Shown here: positions 21,348-30,443 of the stretch, one piece after another
Numbering within the stretch: the first letter of the stretch is position 1
Layout: every line of letters begins with the position of its first letter
Assembly (NCBI RefSeq): GCF_900103885.1
Contig: NZ_FNIM01000012.1
Span: 1-64,000, forward strand
DNA: 64,000 nucleotides
Reading direction: 5' to 3'
From: Actinomyces ruminicola
GTDB taxonomy: Bacteria; Actinomycetota; Actinomycetes; Actinomycetales; Actinomycetaceae
Made by a program: the position numbers and the translations under genes
Notes under the pieces: generated by a model
Seen by the model: only the letters and a program-made list of their open reading frames with translations
Database searches by the model: none
Told to the model about the DNA's origin: nothing

Positions 21348-23021
21348 TCAGTCGTCCAGGTAGTCGCGCAGCACCTGGGAGCGGCTGGGGTGGCGCAGCT
21401 TGCTCATGGTCTTGGACTCTATCTGCCTTATCCGTTCACGGGTCACCCCGTAGACCTTGCCGATCTCGTCCAGGGTCTTGGGCTGGCCGTCGGTCAGGCC
21501 GAAGCGCATGGAGACCACGCCCGCCTCCCGCTCGGACAGGGTGTCCAGGACGGCGTGCAGCTGCTCCTGCAGCAGCGTGAAGCTGACGGCATCCGCAGGA
21601 ACGACGGCCTCGGAGTCCTCGATCAGGTCCCCGAACTCGCTGTCGCCGTCCTCCCCGAGCGGGGTGTGCAGGGAGATGGGCTCGCGCCCGTACTTCTGCA
21701 CCTCGACGACCTTCTCGGGCGTCATGTCCAGCTCGACGGCGAGCTCCTCCGGGGTGGGCTCGCGCCCCAGGTCCTGCAGCATCTGCCGCTGGACGCGGGC
21801 GAGCTTGTTGATGACCTCGACCATGTGGACGGGGATGCGAATGGTGCGCGCCTGGTCCGCCATGGCGCGGGTGATGGCCTGGCGGATCCACCAGGTGGCA
21901 TAGGTGGAGAACTTGTACCCCTTGGTGTAGTCGAACTTCTCCACGGCGCGGATCAGGCCGAGGTTGCCCTCCTGAATGAGGTCCAGGAAGAGCATGCCGC
22001 GACCGGTGTAGCGCTTGGCCAGCGAGACGACCAGGCGCAGGTTGGCCTCCAGCAGGTGGTTCTTGGCGCGCTGGCCGTCCTGAGCCACCCAGTGCAGCTC
22101 GCGGCGGTACTTCGCATCAAGGTCGTTGCCCTCGGTGGCCAGCAGGTGCTCGGCGTACAGGCCCGCCTCGATGCGCTTGGCGAGCTCGACCTCCTGGGCG
22201 GCGTTGAGGAGCGCTACCTTGCCGATCTGCTTGAGGTAGTCCTTGACCGGGTCCGCGGTGGCGCCCGCGGTGACGACCTTCTGCGCGGGCTCGTCGCCCT
22301 CGTCGGAGTCGGAGACGGTGAAGGAGCCGTCCTTGTTCTTCTCCCCGCCCTTGGACTTCTTGGACTTCTTGCCCGCGGCCTTCTCCGCCTCCTCGCGGCG
22401 AAGGCGGTCCAGCTCGCCGGTGAGGGCGGCGATGGAGGGGTTCATCTTGATGCCCTTGATGACCCAGCCGCGGAAGATGTAGCCGTTGTGGGTGAGGAAC
22501 TCACGGGCGACGACGGGCTCCTCCTCGCCGGGGATGATGAAGCGCGGCACCGGGCCGTGCCCGTAGGGGGCCAGGGTGATCGGGTCCTCCAGGGTGCCGT
22601 CGCCGGAGATCTCCAGGCCCTCGACGACGGTACGGCTGCGCACGAACAGGGTGGCGCCGGGGGCGAGCCGCACGTCCTTCAGAGCCGCGGGGGTGTTGAA
22701 GGGGTGACGCTTGGTGCCGTCGCCGTTCTCCTCGAGCGAGACGTCCAGGTAGTAGTCGCGCAGCTCGGGGGCGGGGGCGTCGGCGGCGTCATCCTCCTCG
22801 TCCTCGTCGTTGTCCTCGGTCTCCGCCTCATCCGCGTCGCCGTCGAAGTCGTCCTCGTCCTCGTCCTCATCCTCGGCGTCGAAGTCGTCCTCGGCGTCGA
22901 GGTCGTCTTCCTCGTCCAGGTCGACCTCCTCCTTGTCCTCAAGGACCTCGTCGACGTCGTCGGCGAGTTCGACACGCTCCCGCGTGGTTCTGGGAGTAGG
23001 AGCAACTGTGGAAGTAGCCAC
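21348..23021 (-). CDS. rpoD: Primary sigma factor RpoD/SigA with unusual N-terminal insert
   Basis: The 557-residue housekeeping sigma factor has a complete C-terminal core: region 1.2 ([18 protein letters not shown], about 257-274), region 2 ([27 protein letters not shown] and [17 protein letters not shown]), region 3 and region 4 with [20 protein letters not shown]. The N-terminal third is odd. Residues 20-80 are almost all Asp/Glu. Residues about 89-190 then resemble the opening of right-handed beta-helix enzymes: [56 protein letters not shown] and [12 protein letters not shown] Lys-rich linker follows. Classical primary sigma factors have no such module. Start GTG 23021 has AAAGGA at good spacing. 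Confidence 0.95.
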   Translation of the reverse strand: MATSTVAPTPRTTRERVELADDVDEVLEDKEEVDLDEEDDLDAEDDFDAEDEDEDEDDFDGDADEAETEDNDEDEEDDAADAPAPELRDYYLDVSLEENGDGTKRHPFNTPAALKDVRLAPGATLFVRSRTVVEGLEISGDGTLEDPITLAPYGHGPVPRFIIPGEEEPVVAREFLTHNGYIFRGWVIKGIKMNPSIAALTGELDRLRREEAEKAAGKKSKKSKGGEKNKDGSFTVSDSDEGDEPAQKVVTAGATADPVKDYLKQIGKVALLNAAQEVELAKRIEAGLYAEHLLATEGNDLDAKYRRELHWVAQDGQRAKNHLLEANLRLVVSLAKRYTGRGMLFLDLIQEGNLGLIRAVEKFDYTKGYKFSTYATWWIRQAITRAMADQARTIRIPVHMVEVINKLARVQRQMLQDLGREPTPEELAVELDMTPEKVVEVQKYGREPISLHTPLGEDGDSEFGDLIEDSEAVVPADAVSFTLLQEQLHAVLDTLSEREAGVVSMRFGLTDGQPKTLDEIGKVYGVTRERIRQIESKTMSKLRHPSRSQVLRDYLDD

Positions 23022-23316
23022 GGATTTCCTTTCACGGGGCGGACGGTTAAGCCGGAGGGGCGCACAAAGCCGTGGAGAAGTCTACGCGAGGATCTCAAGC
23101 GGTCCCGCAGGCGTGCTCGCAGCACGCCAAGAGACTTCGAGCAAGACCTCGGCTACCACCACCAGCGCGAAGATCAACGATGATGACAGCCCGTCTATTC
23201 CCACGGCACGCATCCAGCTCATTGCCGCGGGGCGGCACCGTTGGGGTCGGGGCGTGCCCGGCCACGGGGACAGCGCCGAGACGGAACGCCCGCCACCCCC
23301 GCCTGCCCCCTTCGCC

Positions 23317-23383
23317 GAGATCGGTAGAAGTCACGTGCCCAAATCGGTAGAAGTTACGTGCCCAGATCGGTTGATGCGGTGCC
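23317..23383. repeat. 23-bp tandem repeat, locus 1
   Basis: Two full units and one degenerate unit follow head to tail: GAGATCGGTAGAAGTCACGT plus GCC, CAAATCGGTAGAAGTTACGT plus GCC, then CAGATCGGTTGATGCGGTGC plus C. The same unit recurs at 29979-30024 and 58693-58736. There is no spacer between units. Confidence 0.75.
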
Positions 23384-23449
23384 CGGCCCCCCGTTGCCCA
23401 GGCCGTGGGCCCGGACGCGGCCGCGGACGCGCCCGCCCGGAGCCGTCAT

Positions 23450-23576
23450 GAACACGAGTTCACGCCACCAACACGAGTTCCTGACGACCTACACGGGCAT
23501 AACCCATGCACACCTCCAAAACTCGTGTCATCGAGCAGAACCCGTGTCCCCGACGCAAACTAGTGCACTCGATCCA
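23450..23576. repeat. Cluster of AACACGAGTT half-sites in both orientations
   Basis: AACACGAGTTC occurs at 23451 and again at 23470. Further on, complementary copies AACTCGTGT (23519), AACCCGTGT (23539) and AACTAGTGC (23558) lie in inverted orientation. The spacing is about 20 bp. This may be a multi-site protein-binding region or a decayed element. Confidence 0.5.
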
Positions 23577-23702
23577 CCGCCGGAGGAGCCGACGCCACGC
23601 CCCCACCGGAGGCCGCGGACGCGCTCCCTCGGCGATTCGTGCCTTCCGCCTCAGCCCCGCCCCGGAACAACGCCACAACCCGCGCCTTCGGAATCAATCA
23701 TC

Positions 23703-23708
23703 TAGCCT
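23703..23708 (+). promoter_or_regulatory. Leaderless -10 box of idsA
   Basis: TAGCCT ends six bases before ATG 23715, with no ribosome binding site between. Confidence 0.6.
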
Positions 23709-23714
23709 GGGCCC

Positions 23715-24914
23715 ATGACCGAGGTTGACGTACTGCTGCCACTCGTGCGCGGGGCCGTCGATGCCCGCCTGGAGCACGTACTGGCGCGGCTGCGCGCCCA
23801 GTGGCCTGCCCCGTCCACTGCGGCGGACGAGCTGTTCGACGCCGCCGCCACCGCCCTCACCGGAGGCAAGCGCATGCGGGCGGTGCTGGGCGCCGTGGGA
23901 CTGGCCCTGCTGAATGAGGACCATGCGGGCAGCGTGGACCAGGTCAGCCGCGAGCGCCACGACAGCAGCGGGACCGCCGACCGCGTCGCGGTGCTGGCCG
24001 GCCCGACGGCGGCCCGGCTGGGCGCTGCGCTGGAGCTGTACCAGGCGAGCGCGTTAGTGCACGACGACGTCATCGACGCCGCCGACACCCGCCGGGGCCA
24101 GCCCTCCGCACATCGCCGGTACGCGTCCCGCCACCGTCAGGCCGGCTGGCGCGGTTCAGCGGATGGCTACGGGGTGAGCGCCGCGATCCTCCTGGGCGAC
24201 CTGCTCATGGCGGCGTCCGCGACGGAGATGGGCGCCGCGGCCGCTACCGCTGAGCGCGGCGCCGCACGAGCCGCCCGGGACGCCTTCGACGCCATGACCA
24301 CGGAGGTCGCCGTCGGCCAGTTCCTCGATGTGCACCACGAAGTGCTGCCCCTGCCGGACCCGACGGATCATCCGGTGGCGGCGGGCACCGCCATGCGCGA
24401 GGCCGCACTGGAAGTGGTACGCCACAAATCGGCGCGGTACTCGGTGATGTACCCGCTGGTGGTCGGGGCGCTGCTGGCCGGGGTGGATCCGCGCAGCGAA
24501 CTACTGGAGGCGCTAAAGGTCTTCGGCGAGGAGATCGGGATCGCCTTCCAGCTGCGCGACGATGTCCTGGGAGTATTCGGAGACCCCGCCCTGACCGGTA
24601 AGCCGGCCGGCGACGATCTGCGCGAGGGCAAGCGCACGGTGCTGCTGGCCCTGACCTGGCAGCGATGCAATGACGCCGGTCGCGCGCTCCTGACCCGAGT
24701 GCTGACGCAGGGCGCCGCGGCCTCCGCTGCGGATGTGGCGGCCACCGCCGACATCATTCGCGACTGCGGCGCCCTGGCCGCCCACGAGGAGGAGATCGCC
24801 GCCCACACGGCTACCGGCCTCGGCGCCCTGGACGCTGTCCCCTCCGCACTGAGCGACGCCCCGCGAGAAACACTCACCGCCCTCGCCCACCTGCTGACGG
24901 CCCGCCGGAGCTGA
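23715..24914 (+). CDS. idsA: Polyprenyl (geranylgeranyl-type) diphosphate synthase
   Basis: This 399-residue all-helical prenyltransferase extends allylic diphosphates with isopentenyl diphosphate. The first aspartate-rich motif is DDVID (117-121) in LVHDDVIDAADTRRG. The second is DDVLG in AFQLRDDVLGVFGD. GGKRMRAVL and KPAGDDLREGKRT are also family marks. A loop between residues about 70-95 is longer than usual. The chain length of the product is not predictable here. It precedes the kinase gene by 62 bp in the same order as in mycobacteria (idsA2 near pknL and aroG), which suggests an old conserved neighbourhood. Confidence 0.92.
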   Translation: MTEVDVLLPLVRGAVDARLEHVLARLRAQWPAPSTAADELFDAAATALTGGKRMRAVLGAVGLALLNEDHAGSVDQVSRERHDSSGTADRVAVLAGPTAARLGAALELYQASALVHDDVIDAADTRRGQPSAHRRYASRHRQAGWRGSADGYGVSAAILLGDLLMAASATEMGAAAATAERGAARAARDAFDAMTTEVAVGQFLDVHHEVLPLPDPTDHPVAAGTAMREAALEVVRHKSARYSVMYPLVVGALLAGVDPRSELLEALKVFGEEIGIAFQLRDDVLGVFGDPALTGKPAGDDLREGKRTVLLALTWQRCNDAGRALLTRVLTQGAAASAADVAATADIIRDCGALAAHEEEIAAHTATGLGALDAVPSALSDAPRETLTALAHLLTARRS

Positions 24915-24963
24915 TTGTGGGCGCCACCGGGCGGCGTAATGCGCCGGGAGGTCGACGGCCCCG

Positions 24964-24969
24964 TACACT
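24964..24969 (+). promoter_or_regulatory. Leaderless -10 box of the PASTA kinase gene
   Basis: TACACT ends seven bases before GTG 24977. There is no ribosome binding site. Confidence 0.55.
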
Positions 24970-24976
24970 CGGCCCC

Positions 24977-27031
24977 GTGACCAAGGATCCTCTCATCGGC
25001 CGACTGGTCGACTCTCGTTACGAGATCGTCGACCGGGTGGCCCGCGGGGGCATGGCCACCGTCTACCGGGCACAGGACCGTCGCCTGGATCGCCTGGTGG
25101 CGCTGAAGCTCATGCACCCGCACCTGGCGGACTCCCCCGACTTCGTGGCCCGGTTCCGGCGGGAGGCCAGGGCGGCGGCGCGGCTGTCCAACCCGGGAGT
25201 GGTGGCGGTCTACGACCAGGGCAGCCTGGATGGGGTCGCCTACCTGGTTATGGAACTCGTGGAGGGCCCCAACCTGCGCGATCTCATCGCGGCGGGCCCG
25301 CTGACCGTGCGCGAGGCGCTCGGACTGACGGCACAGGTGCTCGGGCCCCTGGGCGCCGCCCACCGCGCCGGCCTGGTCCACCGTGACATCAAGCCGGAGA
25401 ACGTGCTACTGCCCGCCGACGGCTCGGTGGCCAAGGTCGCCGACTTCGGTCTCGCCCGCGCCGTCACCGAGGTCACCCAGACGACCACCGGGAATGTGCT
25501 GGGTACCGTCGCCTACCTGGCGCCGGAGCTGATCACCACCGGCTCCTCCGCCCCTTGTGCGGACGTCTTCTCCGTCGGCGTGATCCTGTACGAGCTGCTC
25601 ACCGGCAGCCAGCCCTTCGCGGCGGACACCCCGATCCAGATCGCCTTCCGCAACGTGCACGAGGACGTGCCCGCGCCGTCGCTGCAGCTGCCCGACCTGT
25701 CCGAGCGCGTGGACGCCCTGGTGGCGGCGATGACGCGCCGCTCCCCCCAGGACCGCCTGGCCGACGCCGATGCGGCACTGACGCGGCTGCGGGAGGTCGT
25801 CTCCGCCCTGAGCGACGCCGAACTGGCCGTCAAGCGCGGGGGCGCCACCGGTTCGGTGCGCACCCAGGAGGTGCTGGCGGCGAATGCCGAGGCCGCCCGC
25901 ACCGCCATGCTGGCAACGGACGGGGCTGAGAACGAGCCCGACGACGTCGACGCCCCCGCGGATGCGGCCACACCGGGGGCCGGCCTGCGCACGGTGTCCC
26001 TGCCCATCGGCTCCATCGCCCCGGACGAGGCCGCGGGCAGCCGGGACGGCACGACCCGCTCCCTGGACCGACGTCAGGCGGCCCGCGCGGCGGGCGCGCA
26101 GGAGGAGACCGCGAAGGTGGCGCGCCATTCCAGACGGCGCCCGCGGCGGCGCACGGTAGTCGCCGCCGCCCTGCTGCTGGCGGCCGCGGCCGGTGGCGGC
26201 GCCTGGTACTTCACCACTGGCCCGGGGCGCACGGTCCCGGTGCCGCAGATCGCCGGGATGACAGCGGCCGACGCACAGGCGGAGGTAGAGGCGGCCGGGC
26301 TGGTGTGGGGCGCCCCCACCCGCGCCTACTCCGACACGGTGCCGGCCGACTCGGTGATCTCCTCCTCGCCCGATGCCGCCACCCGCCTGCATCCGGGCGA
26401 TGCGGTGACGCCGGTCATCTCCCGCGGCATTGAGCAGAAGACCGTGCCCGACGTCGTCGGCTCCAGCCAGGACGACGCCACCACGGCCATCACGGACGCG
26501 GGCCTGTCGCTCGGTGCGGTCACCAAGACCTACTCCGACTCGGTGGCCTCCGGCATGGTCATCTCCTCTGAGCCGGTTGCGGGCACCACCGTCAATCACT
26601 CCTCGGCCGTTGCGATCGTGGTGTCCCTGGGACGCCAGCCCGCAGTCGTCCCGGACGTGACCGGCATGAGCGTGGAGGACGCCACCACCACGCTGGAGGC
26701 GGCCGGTCTCACGCTCGGCGCGCAGTCGGAGGCCTTCTCCGACGACGTCGCCTCCGGGCTGGTCATCTCCTCCAGCCCCGCCTCCGGCGCCGAGGGCTAC
26801 TACCACGGCGACTCTGTGGACGTGACCGTGTCCAAGGGCCCGGAAATGGTCACTGTGCCGAACGTCGCCGGCATGAGTGAGCAGGAGGCCACCACCGCGC
26901 TGAAGGATGCCGGGCTGGAGGTGGAGGTGTCCCGGGTTCTAGGTGGCCTGTTCGGCACCGCCCACTCCACCGACCCGGCCGCCGGGACCAGCGTGCGCAA
27001 GGGCTCGAAGGTCACCCTGAACGTGGTCTAG
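24977..27031 (+). CDS. pknL: PASTA-domain Ser/Thr protein kinase, PknL type
   Basis: From GTG 24977 the protein has 684 residues. The N-terminal Hanks-type kinase shows the glycine loop RGGMATVY, Lys44 in VALKLM, HRDIKPEN with catalytic Asp137 and DFGLA (156-160). A long Ala/Asp/Arg-rich juxtamembrane linker leads to a single transmembrane helix (RRTVVAAALLLAAAAGGGAW). Four PASTA repeats follow outside, each with a VP.v.GM...A...L..AGL pattern. PASTA domains usually bind peptidoglycan or muropeptides, so the kinase may couple wall status to cytoplasmic targets. The neighbourhood (idsA, class II DAHP synthase) matches mycobacterial pknL, though the mycobacterial protein lacks PASTA repeats. 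Confidence 0.93.
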   Translation: MTKDPLIGRLVDSRYEIVDRVARGGMATVYRAQDRRLDRLVALKLMHPHLADSPDFVARFRREARAAARLSNPGVVAVYDQGSLDGVAYLVMELVEGPNLRDLIAAGPLTVREALGLTAQVLGPLGAAHRAGLVHRDIKPENVLLPADGSVAKVADFGLARAVTEVTQTTTGNVLGTVAYLAPELITTGSSAPCADVFSVGVILYELLTGSQPFAADTPIQIAFRNVHEDVPAPSLQLPDLSERVDALVAAMTRRSPQDRLADADAALTRLREVVSALSDAELAVKRGGATGSVRTQEVLAANAEAARTAMLATDGAENEPDDVDAPADAATPGAGLRTVSLPIGSIAPDEAAGSRDGTTRSLDRRQAARAAGAQEETAKVARHSRRRPRRRTVVAAALLLAAAAGGGAWYFTTGPGRTVPVPQIAGMTAADAQAEVEAAGLVWGAPTRAYSDTVPADSVISSSPDAATRLHPGDAVTPVISRGIEQKTVPDVVGSSQDDATTAITDAGLSLGAVTKTYSDSVASGMVISSEPVAGTTVNHSSAVAIVVSLGRQPAVVPDVTGMSVEDATTTLEAAGLTLGAQSEAFSDDVASGLVISSSPASGAEGYYHGDSVDVTVSKGPEMVTVPNVAGMSEQEATTALKDAGLEVEVSRVLGGLFGTAHSTDPAAGTSVRKGSKVTLNVV

Positions 27032-27052
27032 CGCTCCCGCCATGGGGAGCGC
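27031..27052. terminator. Hairpin between the kinase gene and aroG
   Basis: GCGCTCCC-N6-GGGAGCGC starts at the last base of the kinase stop codon. It lies between convergent genes and may serve both. Confidence 0.6.
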
Positions 27053-27099
27053 GGAGCGCCGGGCGACGGACCCGGTGCTTCTCCGTCAGGACGCAGGCG

Positions 27100-28443
27100 T
27101 CAGCTGCGGAGCATCTCCGCGACCTCAAAGGCCATCTCCAGGGACTGCTGGTGGTTCAGTCGCGGGTCCACGAGCGTCTCGTAGCGGCGGGCCAGGCCGG
27201 CCTCGTCGATGTGCTCGCCGCCGCCGAGGACCTCGGTGACGTCGTCGCCGGTGAGCTCCACGTGGATGCCGGCGGGCACCGTGCCCAGGGAGCGGTGCAC
27301 CTCGAAGAAGCCGCGCACCTCCTCCATGATGGTGTCGAACCGACGGGTCTTGTAGCCGTTGTCCGAGGTGATGGTGTTGCCGTGCATGGGGTCGGTGATC
27401 CAGGTGACGGGCCGGCCGTCCGCGCGGATGATCTCCACCAGCTGCGGCAGCACGTCCCGGATGCGGTCGGCGCCCATGCGGGTGATGAGGCTGAGCCGAC
27501 CGGGGTCGCCTTCGGGGTTGAGGCGATCCACGAGGGCGAGGAGCTCGTCACGCGTCGTCGTCGGACCGATCTTGACACCGACCGGGTTGTGGACACCCGC
27601 GAGCAGGGCCACGTGGGCGTCGTCGGCGCCGCGGGTGCGCTCCCCCACCCACAGGAAGTGGGCGGAGGTGTCGTACAGGCGGCCGCTGCGGGAGTCCTCA
27701 CGCGTCATGGCGTCCTCGTACTCCAGCAGGAGGGCCTCGTGGGCGGCGTAGAAGTCGACCTGCCGCAGGGCGTCGAAGTCCACGCCGGCGGCCTCCATGA
27801 AGCGCATGGCCCGGTCGATCTCCTCGGCGAAGGACTCGAAGCGCTTGTAGGCGGGGTTGGCGGTGAAGCCCCGGTTCCAGGAATGGACCTCGCGCAGGTC
27901 CGCGTAGCCGCCCATGGTGAAGGAGCGGATGAGGTTCAGGGTGGTGCCCGCGCGCAGGTAGGCGTCGACCATGCGCTGCGGGTCGGGGACGCGGGCCTCG
28001 GCGGTGAAGGCGTGGTCGTTGACCGAGTCGCCGCGGTAGGAGGGCAGGGTCACGCCGCCGCGGGTCTCGGTGTCCGAGCTGCGCGGCTTGGCGTACTGGC
28101 CGGCCATACGGCCGATCTTGACCACCGGGGTGGAGGCGCCGTAGGTCAGGACCGCCGCCATCTGCAGGATGGTCTGCAGCTTGAGCCGAATGTTGATGGC
28201 GGTATTGTCATGGAAGGACTCCGCGCAGTCTCCGCCCATGAGTACGAAGGCGCGCCCCTGCGAGGCCGACTCCATTTTTTCGCGCAGCGAGTCCACCTCG
28301 CCGGCGAATACCAGCGGCGGGCGGGTGCGCAGGTCGGCCGCGGCGGCGGCGAGCGCCTGCGGGTCCGGGTAGCGGGGCTGCTGGGCGGCGTGGTGCTGGC
28401 GCCAGCCGGCCGCCGCACCGGGAACCTGGAGCTCGTTCATCAC
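27100..28443 (-). CDS. aroG: Class II DAHP synthase
   Basis: The 447-residue enzyme condenses phosphoenolpyruvate and erythrose 4-phosphate, the first step of aromatic amino acid synthesis. Class II (plant-like) features are abundant: PPLVFAGEVDSLREKM, LMGGDCAESF, KIGRMAGQYAKPRSSDTE, RGFTANPAYKRFE, WVGERTRGADDAHVALL and ITDPMHGNT. GTG 28443 lies exactly six bases after TATGCT, which marks a leaderless start. ATG at 28440 is the next codon and gives the same protein minus one residue. It converges on the kinase gene. Confidence 0.95.
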   Translation of the reverse strand: MMNELQVPGAAAGWRQHHAAQQPRYPDPQALAAAAADLRTRPPLVFAGEVDSLREKMESASQGRAFVLMGGDCAESFHDNTAINIRLKLQTILQMAAVLTYGASTPVVKIGRMAGQYAKPRSSDTETRGGVTLPSYRGDSVNDHAFTAEARVPDPQRMVDAYLRAGTTLNLIRSFTMGGYADLREVHSWNRGFTANPAYKRFESFAEEIDRAMRFMEAAGVDFDALRQVDFYAAHEALLLEYEDAMTREDSRSGRLYDTSAHFLWVGERTRGADDAHVALLAGVHNPVGVKIGPTTTRDELLALVDRLNPEGDPGRLSLITRMGADRIRDVLPQLVEIIRADGRPVTWITDPMHGNTITSDNGYKTRRFDTIMEEVRGFFEVHRSLGTVPAGIHVELTGDDVTEVLGGGEHIDEAGLARRYETLVDPRLNHQQSLEMAFEVAEMLRS

Positions 28444-28449
28444 GGGGCC

Positions 28450-28455
28450 AGCATA
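28450..28455 (-). promoter_or_regulatory. Leaderless -10 box of aroG
   Basis: TATGCT ends six bases before GTG 28443, with no ribosome binding site. Confidence 0.6.
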
Positions 28456-28569
28456 GGCGAGCGCGGCGTCCGCCTGGGCGTCGCACCACCAGGTGGGACG
28501 CAGGGCACGTCCAGGACCGGCCGAGGAAGGCGTGGCACGGCGGGGTGCTCCGGGCGAGGAGGGAACTGA

Positions 28570-28627
28570 ACCGATAGACGGCTCGGCCGGACGCGCTGGG
28601 TTGCGTCCGGCCGAGCCGTCTATCGGT
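28570..28627 (-). terminator. 25-bp perfect hairpin after the PPi-PFK gene
   Basis: The left arm begins ACCGATAGACGGCTCGG and pairs over 25 bp around an 8-base loop. It starts 19 bp beyond the PPi-PFK stop. Confidence 0.8.
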
Positions 28628-28646
28628 GGTGCGCGGAGGCGTTGGC

Positions 28647-29879
28647 TCAGGCCTCGCCGTCACTGGGGGCGGCGGGCTCGAGGTTCTGGCCGAGCTCGGC
28701 CATCAGGTCGACGAACCACTGCTGGGTGATGTCGAAGGGCTTGCCGCCGGCGATCCGCTCGAAGGCGATGGCGCCGAGCTGGTCACCGTTCTCCTCGTCC
28801 TGGCCGATGACGCCGGGCTCACCGCGCAGCGCGCAGTCGACGGCGAGGTCGCACATCTGCTTGATCAGTGCCAGGTCCTCGGCGTTGGCGGCGGAGGCGC
28901 GCGAGTAGTAGCCGGACTTCTGCACCATGACCTTCTCGGCGCCGATCAGCTCGGCGAACTGGCGGGCGAACCACTGGCCGGGGTTGATGGTGTCGAGCTT
29001 GACGTGGCCGAAGGGGTCGCGCTGGACCTCCTCGCCCTTGGCCTCCATCTCCGCGATGATCTCCGGGACGCCGGCGCCCTCGGACAGGAAGATGTTGACG
29101 TTGCCCTGCTCGTCCATGATGGCCTTGAGGCGCTCGGCCTCGGCGGCGATATCCAGCTTGGCCTCGGGCACGAATACGGCGTGCACGTCCCAGCGCTCCT
29201 TGGTCAGGCCGAGCGAGGGGGCCCACTGGCGGTCCTTGAGCAGCTCGTGGTAGCGGCGGGCGGTCTCGGCGGTGAGGTAGCCGCAGTTGCGGCCCATGCA
29301 CTCGTGGACAATCAGCATGCGCGGGTTGGAGCGGTGCTCACCGATGACGTTGAGGGCGAAGCCGGCGCCCTGCTCGGCGGCGGTCCAGGCGCCCAGCGAC
29401 TGGCGGATCGGGATGACGTCGTTGTCGATGGTCTTGGGCAGGCCGACGACGGTGAGGTCGTAGTCGTGCTCGTGCAGGTAGGCGGCCAGGTCGGCGGCGG
29501 TGGTGTTGGTGTCGTCGCCGCCGATGGTGTGCAGCACGTCGACGCCGTCCTCGCGCAGCCGCTCGGCGGCGAAGGCGAGCGGGTCCACGCCCTCCTCGAC
29601 CAGGCCGCGCTCGACCAGGTTCTTGGCGTTGGTCAGCTTGACCCGGGAGTTGCCGATCGGGGAGCCGCCGTACTGGCGCAGCACACCGGCGTTCTTACGG
29701 CCCTCGTCGTCGATGACGACGTAGTTGCCGGTGAGCAGGCCGTGGTAGCCGTACTGGTAGGCGATGATCTCCACCTCGGGGGCGACCTCGGTGTAGCGCT
29801 CGATGAGGTCGCCGACGGCGGCGGACAGGCAGGGGGCGAAGCCGCCCGCGGTGAGAAGGGCGACGCGACGGATCGACAT
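28647..29879 (-). CDS. pfp: PPi-dependent 6-phosphofructokinase
   Basis: This 410-residue glycolytic enzyme interconverts fructose 6-phosphate and fructose 1,6-bisphosphate. Phosphate-donor residues argue for PPi: TIGGDDTN has Asp at the position where ATP enzymes have Gly, and PKTIDND supplies the lysine used by PPi enzymes. The N-terminal loop LLTAGGFAPCLSAAV and MGRNCGYLTAE are family marks. PPi-PFK activity is known in Actinomyces, which fits the suggested host genus. AAAGG lies upstream of ATG 29879. It is a single-gene transcription unit with its own terminator. Confidence 0.92.
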   Translation of the reverse strand: MSIRRVALLTAGGFAPCLSAAVGDLIERYTEVAPEVEIIAYQYGYHGLLTGNYVVIDDEGRKNAGVLRQYGGSPIGNSRVKLTNAKNLVERGLVEEGVDPLAFAAERLREDGVDVLHTIGGDDTNTTAADLAAYLHEHDYDLTVVGLPKTIDNDVIPIRQSLGAWTAAEQGAGFALNVIGEHRSNPRMLIVHECMGRNCGYLTAETARRYHELLKDRQWAPSLGLTKERWDVHAVFVPEAKLDIAAEAERLKAIMDEQGNVNIFLSEGAGVPEIIAEMEAKGEEVQRDPFGHVKLDTINPGQWFARQFAELIGAEKVMVQKSGYYSRASAANAEDLALIKQMCDLAVDCALRGEPGVIGQDEENGDQLGAIAFERIAGGKPFDITQQWFVDLMAELGQNLEPAAPSDGEA

Positions 29880-29978
29880 CGGAAACCTTTCGTCAGTTGA
29901 TGGGGCTTGACGCGGTCATCCTACCGGGATGCCGCCGCCGCGCGGCCAGATCGTTCCACCCCAGACCCAACATCCCGC

Positions 29979-30039
29979 GAGACCGGCACAACTAACACAC
30001 CGAGACCGGCGGAAGTTACATGCCGAGAGCGGTCGACGC
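29979..30039. repeat. 23-bp tandem repeat, locus 2 (divergent)
   Basis: Units GAGACCGGCACAACTAACAC plus ACC (29979-30001) and GAGACCGGCGGAAGTTACAT plus GCC (30002-30024) are followed by a partial GAGAGCGG. They are diverged copies of the unit at 23317. Confidence 0.6.
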
Positions 30040-30111
30040 GCTCGCCCTGCTACCTACACCTGATACCTAGCCGAGCGCCACCGCCGATCACACGTGCCTC
30101 ATCATGGGTAC

Positions 30112-30443
30112 GTGACGCAGCGCACCGAGCGTGACTGGATCCGCTTCCGTCGGCACGCGGCGCGGCTGGCCAACGTGAGCTCGCGGATCGCACTGGTGTC
30201 AGCAAGCAACTCATTGCCGCTATCGAGTCCGGCGCGCACCGCCCGTCCGATGACACACGCGAGCGGCTGCGAAAGGCGTTACAGGCGCGCCCCTCAGCCC
30301 TGCTGCGTGCTGCGCGCGAAGAGGTCATCGCGTTGGCCGATTCGCATGGATGCGCGGTTGTCGGCGTGTTCGGCTCCATAGCCGGCGGCGAGGGCGGCCC
30401 AGCCACGACGACCGGAGCTTCCCCAGAACCGGTGAGGATATGA
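30112..30443 (+). pseudogene. Decayed XRE-MNT nucleotidyltransferase (antitoxin part of a HEPN/MNT pair)
   Basis: The first frame from GTG 30112 gives TQRTERDWIRFRRHAARL, the usual start of an XRE-type regulator. A frameshift near 30190 moves the rest to another frame: GVSKQLIAAIESGAHRPSDD, then ERLRKALQARPSALL, then ADSHGCAVVGVFGSIAGGE. This last part is the opening of a minimal nucleotidyltransferase, but the DxD catalytic region that should follow is missing. The frame ends at TGA 30441-30443, overlapping the next ATG as ATGA, so an internal deletion has kept the original junction. The gene should be inactive as an enzyme. Confidence 0.65.

Larger units (their letters stand above)
23022..23702. 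other. Large intergenic region with two repeat clusters
   Basis: No gene was recognised between rpoD and idsA. The leader of rpoD occupies the first part. The rest holds a 23-bp tandem repeat (23317-23383) and a cluster of short palindromic half-sites (23450-23576), and is followed by the idsA promoter. Confidence 0.5.

Noticed and set aside
23317-23383. CRISPR array
   Set aside because: The 23-bp units are contiguous, without spacers, and there are no cas genes in the window.
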